Below are positions 56,903 to 64,000 of a stretch of 64,000 bases of DNA, piece after piece. This DNA comes from Vibrio sonorensis (GTDB taxonomy: Bacteria > Pseudomonadota > Gammaproteobacteria > Enterobacterales > Vibrionaceae): the NCBI RefSeq assembly GCF_001854765.1, contig NZ_LJJE01000069.1:62001-126000 (forward strand), read 5' to 3'. The notes under the pieces were generated by a model. It did no database searches. It was not told the origin of the DNA and worked only from the letters and a program-made list of their open reading frames with translations. The first letter of the stretch is position 1. Every line of letters begins with the position of its first letter. Both the position numbers and the translations under genes were made by a program.

Positions 56903-59900
56903 ATGAATTTCCAATCCATACTTTCCAACACTCGTTTAATGGTGTTGATGGTGGCCTTTTTGATTGTCGCTGGGCTTTCTGCACTCAACACCTTACCAAG
57001 AGCCGAAGACCCAATCATCACTAACCGAAATGCGTCGATCACCACGGTATTTCCCGGAGCGAGCGCTAGCCGCGTTGAGTCTCTGGTCACTGAAGTCATT
57101 GAAAACAAGCTTAGAGAAATCGACGAAGTCAGTTTGATCACATCAACATCGAGAATGGGTATTTCTTCAGTCAGAGTAGAGTTGAAAGAGTCGATTACCC
57201 AACCAGAGCCAATTTGGTCACGCATTCGAGATAAGCTCTCTGATGTCGAGTCCCATTTACCCGATGATGCCCTTGCTCCTGAATTCGATAGCGACAGGGC
57301 TTACGCCTTTACAATGCTCGCTGGTTTATCTTGGCAGGGTGAAGGAGAACCGGATCTACTCACACTTGGTCGCTATTCAAAAGAGCTTGCTACTAGGCTA
57401 CGCACCCTTTCTGGTACTGAATTTGTAGATGAATACGGGGCACCTGACGAAGAGGTGCTGGTTGATCTCGATATCAATAAAGCCGTTTCACTAGGGGTTT
57501 CCGCCCAACGTCTTGCCAATATGCTAGAAGGGGCAGATGCCAAAAACTCTGCTGGAGAATTAGTTAACAATAACTCTAGGTTTGCGCTAGAACTGACGTC
57601 TAACCTTGACTCAATTGAGCGCATCAGAAACGTCCCTGTCATGGTTGACGAAAGTGGGCATACCGTTCGCATTGGCGATATTGCGACAGTGAGTCGAGCG
57701 GCTAAATCTCCTTACGATGAAATGGCGCTTTTAGATGGCAAACCAGCCATTATGGTCGGCGCGCGAATGAACTCTGAACTCAGGGTAGACCGCTGGACAC
57801 CCGCCGCTGAGCGAGTACTAAAAACCTTTAGCCAAGAGCTACCAAGTGAAGTGGCGGTAAAGACAGTATTTAGCCAACAAGGGTACACCGAAACACGTCT
57901 AACGGAGCTCAGCGAAAGCCTGCTCATCGGTTTAAGCCTAGTTTTGATTGTGCTCCTGTTTACGCTGGGTATCAGAGCGGCCTTAATCATTGCACTCGCT
58001 TTGCCTTTAACCATGCTAATGACCCTGACTTTAATGAGATTTTTGGGTGTACCGATTAACCAAATGTCCGTCACTGGTTTTATCGTTGCCTTGGGTATTA
58101 TGGTCGACAACGCTGTTGTTATGGTCGATACCATTCAGAGTTATCGATTGAAAGGAAAGGCTAAACTAGAATCTGCGGTACTCGCTATCCAACACCTTTG
58201 GATCCCGCTATTAGGGTCAACACTAACCACTGTTTTGGCCTTTGCTCCGATCTTCTTGATGCCGGGACCAACCGGTGAGTTTGTCGGTGCCATTGCTCTT
58301 ACCGTCTCTTTCTCATTAATTGGTTCATATTTGATTTCTCATTCGGTCATAGCGGCACTATCGAGTTTTGCTTTACCCAGCAAGCAAAGTAGCCAGTCGT
58401 GGTATCAAACTGGGCTGTCTGTCAAATGGATGAGTAGAGGATTTGCTTCGACAGTGGGCTGGGCAATTAAACACCCAGTATTGGCTATGATGCTTGCTAT
58501 GGTTCTACCTGTCACGGGGTACTGGAGCATGTCGCAACTGACTGAACAATTCTTTCCCCCATCCGACCGAGACATGTTTGAAGTGCAAGTTTACCTTCCA
58601 CCTCAATCCAGTATCTACGCCACTAAGCGGACGGCTGAGCACATCAATACACTTATTGCTGAAGAAGAAGGCATCGAACAAGTTCAGTGGATGGTTGGGG
58701 CTTCGTTCCCTTCGTTTTACTACAACATGGTTGGCGGCCAACAAAAAGCCCCTTACTTTGCGCAAGCAATGGTCAAGACCGATAACTTTAAAACTGCCAA
58801 CGACTTGATCCCTCGATTGCAAACTAAGTTAGATCAAGCCGTGCCGCAGGCTCAGATTTTGGTCAGAAAACTAGAGCAAGGCCCGCCGTTTAGCGCGCCA
58901 GTTGAACTGCGCATTTACGGCCGCAATATGGAGACCTTAAAAGAAATTGGCAAAGATATACGACTTATTCTTTCTCAGATACCCCATGTAACGCACACGA
59001 AAGAAAGCTTAACGCCCGGAATACCCCAGTTAGGTTAACGGTTGACGAACAAGCGATTCAAATGAACGGGGTAACTCTTAATCAATTTGCCGGACTGTTG
59101 CAATCAACTTTAGTCGGTAGAGAGAGTGGCAGCCTGATTGAAGGCACCGAGTCCATTCCCGTCCGTGTCCGCATCAATGAAGGAGAGAGACAAAGCTATA
59201 AGGATCTCGCTAACTTGCGCTTTCCGCTGGTTGCCCCTGATGCTCCATTGGGTATGTCTGTAATGAACCTATCTTCTCTGGAATTACAACCGAGTAGCGG
59301 CGGTATTAGTCGACGAGATGGTGTGAGGGTAAACACTATTCAAGGTTACATTGAAGCTGGTGTATTGCCACAAACCGTGCTTAACGAATTTAACAAAGCG
59401 TTAGAAGAATATGAGTTCCCAGCGGGATATAGAGTAGAAACCGGTGGAGAAGCAGCGGAGCGTGATGAATCCGTCAATCAATTGGTGGCGAATATCTCCA
59501 TGGTGACGGTATTGATGATTTTGGTGGTTGTACTCTCGTTTAACTCTTTCCGACTGAGCGGCATTATATTCTTTGTCGCCGGATTAGCTGCCGGACTTGG
59601 GTTACTATCGATTTGGATATTCAACTACCCGTTTGGTTTTACCGTTATTATCGCCTTGCTGGGTGTAGTGGGGTTAGCCATTAACGCAGCGATTGTAATA
59701 TTGGCGGAACTGAGGCAAGCCCAGAGGCAAGCCGAGGAGACAACCAAGCAATACTCGACGCTGTAATGAGCTGTACTCGTCATATTACGTCGACCACTAT
59801 CACCACCATTGGCGGCTTTATGCCACTAATTTTGGCAGGTGGAGGCTTCTGGCCACCGTTCGCTGTCGCGATAGCGGGCGGTACCGCCCTCACTACCATA

Positions 59901-60008
59901 CTCTCTTTCTACTTTGTTCCAGCTGCGTTTAAGTTGCTCACCAAGTTCTCCTTTAAAAAACGAGAGCAACAGACTTTGGAACCTGACAAATTGCAACCAA
60001 CAACCTAA
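56903..60008 (+). pseudogene. RND-family efflux permease, twice frameshifted
   Basis: An inner-membrane pump of 1035 residues once corrected, normal for hydrophobe/amphiphile RND exporters. TM helices near 10-30 and 340-480 (LLIGLSLVLIVLLFTLGIRA; GFIVALGIMVDNAVVMVDTI) and again near the C-terminus flank two periplasmic loops. The proton-relay region has Asp-Asn (MVDNAV) where AcrB has Asp-Asp. One base is missing at 59028 (correction gives GIPQVRLTVDEQAIQ) and one G at 59736-59737 (giving QAEGDNQAILDAVMSC). Uncorrected, the protein breaks into three pieces. Both gaps occur in short homopolymers. It is the second gene of the pump operon; no outer-membrane factor gene follows. Confidence 0.88.
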
Positions 60009-60011
60009 AAA

Positions 60012-60035
60012 AAGCGGAGCCATTTGGCTCCGCTT
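60012..60035. terminator. bidirectional intrinsic terminator
   Basis: AAGCGGAGCC (60012-60021) and GGCTCCGCTT (60026-60035) form a 10-bp stem with loop ATTT. An A run precedes it and T-rich DNA follows. It lies between the convergent RND pump and dipeptidase genes. Confidence 0.9.
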
Positions 60036-60039
60036 CTAA

Positions 60040-61512
60040 TTAAAGGTTCATGATTTTTTCAAACTCTTCCTTGGAGTATTTTTTCTCCGTGCTCTTGGTT
60101 AAATCTGTCATCATCTTATATCGAATATCTGTCGCCATTGATAACACCCGCTCTAACTGACCATAGGAATAATCAGATGCCATATCAGCGGCCGCTTGTT
60201 TGTCTTTGTTATACATGTCGATCAGGGTCTGATCTAAGTTTGCCACTTGCTTGTACAGCTTAGTTTCTTCTTTGTCCCAAGTCTGTTTAAGCAAAGGCAA
60301 ATATTTATCAGGGTTTGCCGCAGCCAGCGAGGTCAAGCTTCTAAACTGCCAGTAGGCTGAATCATCGCTATAGGTGTCATCACCCACTTTGTAAGCTTTC
60401 GGGTACTCTGTAAGTGTGGAATAGAGAGGCACCAGCACCGATTCAGGCAATACGCCAAAGCTCTGCCAAATCAAGCCTTGAAATTCGTGTGGCATATCCG
60501 GCCTAAGCTGAATAATATGCGACTCCAACTGTCTTTCCACTCGCATTGGACGCTTGCCTATTTTTTCTAACTTTGTGCCTTTAAATGTTGCACCTAACAC
60601 TTGGGCAACATCACTCACACTAATTTTATCATCTGGCTTTAGGAATAGAGGGTATTGAGCAAGGCGCGTGTTTTGCACTTTAGAAGGCGTAAGCATCTTT
60701 TGCCCTAGCCACTCGCGGTCTATATTGTATTCGTCCGCAATCACGCCAAAGGCTTTGGCGAAATTGAATGAAGAGGAATTCGGTTTTTCCAGCAATTTGT
60801 GTTTAGACACAAAATCAAAAACCCCCTTAGAGTGCAGAACATCGTCGCTTTTTAAGTTTACGCCGTGGATTCGCAAACCATTGGCGATCATGGCGTAACT
60901 GTCATCTGGCACTTTCACCGCGATCCAGTGGTGTCCTGAACCCACTTCAAACAGCCATGCTTCATTCACGTCGGCAATGTAGAGGCTATTACCTTCGCCG
61001 GCACCATACGTTTCGATATAGTGTCCCAGCAGCTCTACCCCTTGTTTCGCCGTTTTTACTTGAGGCAATATTAAACTAGGTATCACCGACTCGACGACGC
61101 CTTGTTTCACCAGAGGATCGATTTTGGAAACCGTTTCGTTAACTTCAGCACTGGTAGTGGCAGAAATTGCCACATTGTACTCATTGATGCCGCGCTCTTC
61201 GTAAAATTTGCCGTCTTTATCAACGGTAATGGCATCCCAATCGGGAATAGCCGAATAAGCATAAAATTGCTCTGGCATTGGAACCACTAAACCATTAGCG
61301 AGCTTCCAATCTCCCGCTTTGTTTTGCTGCGCAGGTCGATACTCCAGATATTTGTTCCAATTGTTAATACCGAAGTCTTCATTTCGGGCAATCATAATAC
61401 TGCCATCGACAGAAGCACCTTTACCGACAATAAGTCCCGTACAGGCCACTGCATGACCACTCAATGCCACCGCTATGGCAGCTGTTAGTACCGTTACAGA
61501 CCATTTTTTCAT
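60040..61512 (-). CDS. C69-family dipeptidase (Ntn hydrolase), exported
   Basis: A 490-residue enzyme. The signal peptide MKKWSVTVLTAAIAVALSGH ends AVA just before Cys24 (CTGLIVGKGASVDGSIMIAR), the N-terminal nucleophile of C69 dipeptidases, which become active after removal of the leader. ARNEDFGINNWNKYLEYRPA and NEYNVAISATTSAEVNE are typical, as is VESVIPSLILPQVKTAKQGV. It probably cleaves dipeptides in the periplasm. It is transcribed alone. Confidence 0.9.
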   Translation of the reverse strand: MKKWSVTVLTAAIAVALSGHAVACTGLIVGKGASVDGSIMIARNEDFGINNWNKYLEYRPAQQNKAGDWKLANGLVVPMPEQFYAYSAIPDWDAITVDKDGKFYEERGINEYNVAISATTSAEVNETVSKIDPLVKQGVVESVIPSLILPQVKTAKQGVELLGHYIETYGAGEGNSLYIADVNEAWLFEVGSGHHWIAVKVPDDSYAMIANGLRIHGVNLKSDDVLHSKGVFDFVSKHKLLEKPNSSSFNFAKAFGVIADEYNIDREWLGQKMLTPSKVQNTRLAQYPLFLKPDDKISVSDVAQVLGATFKGTKLEKIGKRPMRVERQLESHIIQLRPDMPHEFQGLIWQSFGVLPESVLVPLYSTLTEYPKAYKVGDDTYSDDSAYWQFRSLTSLAAANPDKYLPLLKQTWDKEETKLYKQVANLDQTLIDMYNKDKQAAADMASDYSYGQLERVLSMATDIRYKMMTDLTKSTEKKYSKEEFEKIMNL

Positions 61513-61698
61513 AGTAGTTCTCCGAAACTGGATTATGGATATGGTTGTGTTTGCGGTTATCGTTTTTATTAATAAGAATGTTCACAGCGAGTGTAACGAC
61601 ATATATGATGCTTTAATGAGCAACCCATCACAATAAACAAAGCATAAAATAGGAATAATTATCTGATATTAAAGGACTTTATTCACCCCAAACCGCAC

Positions 61699-62358
61699 TT
61701 ATTCAGTCGAATTTTGCGACAACCGAATACTCACCAAACTCGCCACCATAATCGCTAGATAAAAACTGCCAACAATAGACTCTAAAAATACGAAAAATTG
61801 AGAAATAGGCAGTGTTGGCGATATATCACCATAGCCCACTGTTGTTAAGGTAATAAAACTAAAATAGAGCGCATTAAATAAGTTGCTAAGCCAAGGCAAT
61901 GCCTCTAAGCCACTAAATGCATTGGGGAATATTTCCAAAATTAGCAGATAAGTCGTCGCCCATGCCATTCCCATCAATAAGTAAATGCAAATGGATCCAA
62001 TGATGTGATTTGGGGTAATCGTTTTTGCTTGCATCACCTGCTTCAATGCCGAATAGATATGCGAAACCAAAAACATCAATAAGGAGCTCAGAGTGACAAT
62101 GGCGAGACTGTAGTCTTGGAACAGTGAAAACCCTCCGGTGATTGCTGCCGTGATCAACAGCAGTCCATACCAAGTTCGATAGAGGGGTCTTTTGCGATTG
62201 ATCCCCGCTATTGACACCGCCAATGTGGCCACAATTAGAACTAAAAAGGGCTTTTGTCCTTCGGGGTTAAACTGCTGCATTACCGCACAACCAAAAAACA
62301 GCACCAGCAAAGCAAAAAACAAAAAGTAAAAATTGTCGTCTTTGGTTACGGCTTTCAT
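61699..62358 (-). CDS. potassium channel-like membrane protein
   Basis: A protein of about 219 residues with some six hydrophobic segments. The pore loop contains the K+ selectivity filter: FITLTTVGYGDISPTLPISQ, between two helices (LFNALYFSFITL and FVFLESIVGSFYLAIMVASL). There is no cytoplasmic RCK domain, so gating is not evident. ATG 62358 follows AAAGGATA; the open frame starts at 62388. It stands alone. Confidence 0.88.
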   Translation of the reverse strand: MKAVTKDDNFYFLFFALLVLFFGCAVMQQFNPEGQKPFLVLIVATLAVSIAGINRKRPLYRTWYGLLLITAAITGGFSLFQDYSLAIVTLSSLLMFLVSHIYSALKQVMQAKTITPNHIIGSICIYLLMGMAWATTYLLILEIFPNAFSGLEALPWLSNLFNALYFSFITLTTVGYGDISPTLPISQFFVFLESIVGSFYLAIMVASLVSIRLSQNSTE

Positions 62359-62513
62359 TTTTTTATCCTTTACAAGTGGATATACCACTCTAGAGCCAAT
62401 ATTTAATCGAGTCCACTACCATTGGGCGTTCAATCTAACTCGTCTCTTGTAAACTCTGACTCAATCACGTTACATTGGCACCCAAGGGTTCAATTACAAA
62501 CAGCAGTACAAAT

Positions 62514-62996
62514 ATGGAAGAGATCTATTTTGCAGGCGGATGCCTCTGGGGCGTGCAGGAATTCTTGAAACACTTACCCGGGGTTACTGGCACTCAAGCA
62601 GGTCGGGCTAACGGTTCTGCAACAGATACCAAATCCGATTACGACGGGTACGCCGAGTGTGTCTTGACTCGTTTCGATCCCAAAACGGTTTCCATCGACA
62701 AGCTTATGGATTACTTTTTTGAAATTATCGACCCCTACTCCGTCGACAAACAAGGCCCGGATACAGGTCGGAAATATCGCACTGGTGTTTACAGTAACAG
62801 CCGACAACACTTAGAAGCTGCCCAAGCCTATATTAATCGACGCCCCGATGCGGACAAAATTAAAGTCGAAGTGTTACCGCTTAGCAATTACGTCCCCAGC
62901 GATGAGGAGCATCAAGATCGGTTAACTCGTTGCCCCGATGACATCTGTCATATCCCAAAGCCGCTATTGCACAAATATAAATCGAATGATGGCTAA
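62514..62996 (+). CDS. msrA: peptide methionine sulfoxide reductase MsrA
   Basis: A 160-residue short-form MsrA that repairs methionine-S-sulfoxide in proteins. It has IYFAGGCLWGVQEF with the catalytic Cys10 (GCLWG instead of the common GCFWG), QAGRANGSATDTKSDYDGYA where YxGG-type repeats are usual, and DPYSVDKQGPDTGRKYRTGV with the substrate-pocket Asp/Tyr region. The C-terminus lacks the extra resolving Cys residues of longer forms. I chose ATG 62514 because homology starts there; an upstream start at 62475 adds 13 residues. Confidence 0.88.
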   Translation: MEEIYFAGGCLWGVQEFLKHLPGVTGTQAGRANGSATDTKSDYDGYAECVLTRFDPKTVSIDKLMDYFFEIIDPYSVDKQGPDTGRKYRTGVYSNSRQHLEAAQAYINRRPDADKIKVEVLPLSNYVPSDEEHQDRLTRCPDDICHIPKPLLHKYKSNDG

Positions 62997-63150
62997 CGCC
63001 AATAGCCCCAATCTTTCAGTGGTTTACCCAACCATTGCAAGTTGTTACTATGCGCTCCACAACCAGTGCGACTTAGCGATGGTTAGCACTCAACTTACTA
63101 CTGTTAGGAACAAGCTCAGTTTTCAATAAATACCAGCTTGTATAAAAGAA

Positions 63151-63912
63151 ATGACTAGTTCGACAGACCCGATCTCTCAACCTTCAAGTTCCACAACCTC
63201 TATCGACCTGACAAATGTCAGTTTTGCTATCGAAGGAAAAACCATTTTGGACAACCTAACAGTCCAAACGCAGGCTAAGAGGTTGGGTATCATAGGCCGT
63301 AATGGCTCTGGCAAGTCAACCCTGTGCCGTGTATTGTCAGGCTTGGTTGAAATAGAGTCTGGAGAGCTGTCTGTCTCTGGTATCAATCCGTACAAAGATA
63401 GAAAAAGAGCGATCCAAGAGATCGGCATGCTCTTTCAAAACCCAGATCACCAGATCATTTTTCCTACTGTTCTTGAAGAGATCGCTTTTGGTCTTCGTCA
63501 ACTTGGAAACAAGAAGAAACAAGCTGATCAAATGGCGTTAGACGTATTGACCAACTTCGGAAAATCCCATTGGCAGAGTGTCCACACTTCCACTCTTTCC
63601 CAAGGCCAAAAACACCTTGTTTGCCTGATGGCCGTTGCTGCAATGAATCCAAACTTGATTATTTTGGACGAACCCTTTGCAGGTCTGGATATTCCTACCA
63701 AAAAACAACTGCAACGATATTTAGACAAGTTCGAAGGCAGCTTGATACACATCAGCCACGATCCTCAAGACTTAGAAAACTATCAAACACTGCTTTGGCT
63801 AGAGGGCGGAAAAGTGGCGGCGATGGGCAGTAAAGATGAAATTCTACCCAAGTATTTAGAAGAGATGCACCGTTTAGGAGAAAGTGATGATATCTCTGAC
63901 CTCTCCAACTGA
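63151..63912 (+). CDS. ABC-type energy-coupling factor ATPase (BioM/CbiO-like)
   Basis: A 253-residue ATPase with Walker A GIIGRNGSGKSTLCRVLSG, Q-loop MLFQNPDHQIIFPTVLEEIA, signature STLSQGQKHLVCLMAVAAMN and Walker B LIILDEPFAGLD. The QNPDHQI Q-loop is characteristic of ECF vitamin and metal importers such as BioM and CbiO. The next gene, overlapping in another frame, is its likely T-component. No S-component was seen in the window, so the substrate (biotin, cobalt or other) is unknown. Confidence 0.87.
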   Translation: MTSSTDPISQPSSSTTSIDLTNVSFAIEGKTILDNLTVQTQAKRLGIIGRNGSGKSTLCRVLSGLVEIESGELSVSGINPYKDRKRAIQEIGMLFQNPDHQIIFPTVLEEIAFGLRQLGNKKKQADQMALDVLTNFGKSHWQSVHTSTLSQGQKHLVCLMAVAAMNPNLIILDEPFAGLDIPTKKQLQRYLDKFEGSLIHISHDPQDLENYQTLLWLEGGKVAAMGSKDEILPKYLEEMHRLGESDDISDLSN

Positions 63913-64000
63913 AACCCGCGCTCACCGCTGGCCTGCGGGATACAAACTCGCAGCACTATGCATTACAACTATCGGGCTGTTTCACGTAGAAAGCCTTATC
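63887..64000 (+). CDS. start of probable ECF transporter permease (EcfT/BioN-like), cut by window end
   Basis: From ATG at 63887, preceded by AGGAG, the frame reads MISLTSPTETRAHRWPAGYK then LAALCITTIGLFHVES and is open to the window end. It overlaps the last 26 bp of the ATPase gene in another frame. A basic start followed by a hydrophobic helix fits the N-terminus of an EcfT permease, and the place after an ECF ATPase gene supports this. Only 38 residues are visible, so the call is tentative. Confidence 0.6.
   Translation, partial: MISLTSPTETRAHRWPAGYKLAALCITTIGLFHVESLI

Noticed and set aside
59062..60008. Two short separate genes for RND-like fragments after the pump
   Set aside because: Each fragment continues the pump sequence in another frame and has no ribosome-binding site. 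Adding one base at each join gives one 1035-residue protein.
62938..63129. 63-residue plus-strand frame between msrA and the ECF ATPase gene
   Set aside because: It overlaps the 3' end of msrA in another frame, has no ribosome-binding site and no recognisable motif.

Overview
The window is a piece of a gammaproteobacterial genome that looks like a Vibrio (or close relative), probably its second chromosome. The best evidence is the run vctA / araC-type regulator / vctCGDP next to a lone acetate kinase gene, which matches what I remember of Vibrio cholerae chromosome II. Other support is the LiuR-controlled branched-chain acid block, several c-di-GMP enzymes, a GlyGly-CTERM secreted protein, yejABEF and many small paralogous regulators. 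Gene density is high. I see no tRNA, rRNA, CRISPR array, insertion sequence, integrase or phage gene.

Layout. (1) 1-11701: catabolism of valine, leucine and isoleucine. A leftward operon (thiolase, mmsA, acyl-CoA dehydrogenase, enoyl-CoA hydratase, 3-hydroxyisobutyryl-CoA hydrolase, mmsB) and a rightward operon (liuR, liuA, liuB, liuC, liuE) diverge from a region with a perfect 16-bp palindrome. liuD, the biotin carboxylase subunit expected between liuC and liuE, is absent. (2) 11709-16466: CSS-motif EAL phosphodiesterase, small proteins, GNAT, ackA. (3) 16808-24331: catechol-siderophore uptake (DUF2218 protein, vctA, vctR-like, vctPDGC) with two Fur-box-like sites and an orphan cueR. (4) 24532-35503: S4 protein, solute-binding protein, LuxR-type and LysR regulators, GST/TetR/PPC group, PAS-GGDEF-EAL and GGDEF proteins, thioesterase, DUF134 and NifX-like proteins, and an M16-like protein without the zinc motif. 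(5) 35509-41062: yejABEF peptide importer. (6) 41211-44731: Nudix, chemoreceptor, GNAT, SRAP/HMCES protein. (7) 44732-47812: AT-rich segment with a trypsin-like GlyGly-CTERM protein lacking the catalytic His, then a D-lactate dehydrogenase. (8) 47982-53808: hybrid kinase plus response regulator, LysE exporter with a divergent XRE-cupin regulator, thermonuclease. (9) 53854-60008: AlkC-like repair protein, TetR and an RND efflux pair with a 25-bp operator-like palindrome. (10) 60040-64000: C69 dipeptidase, K+ channel, MsrA, and an ECF-type ABC ATPase followed by the start of its probable permease.

A caution for every reader: seven genes (mmsB, liuE, a GST, a GGDEF-EAL gene, yejA, the hybrid kinase and the RND pump) are broken by nine single-base indels, most in short homopolymers. 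In each case one added or removed base restores a normal full-length family member. This pattern suggests residual sequencing error more than real gene decay. I found no clear candidate for a wholly new biological system. The points most worth checking are the missing liuD, the His-less secreted protease homologue, the structured leader before the M16-like gene, and the operator-like palindromes at three divergent regulator/target pairs.
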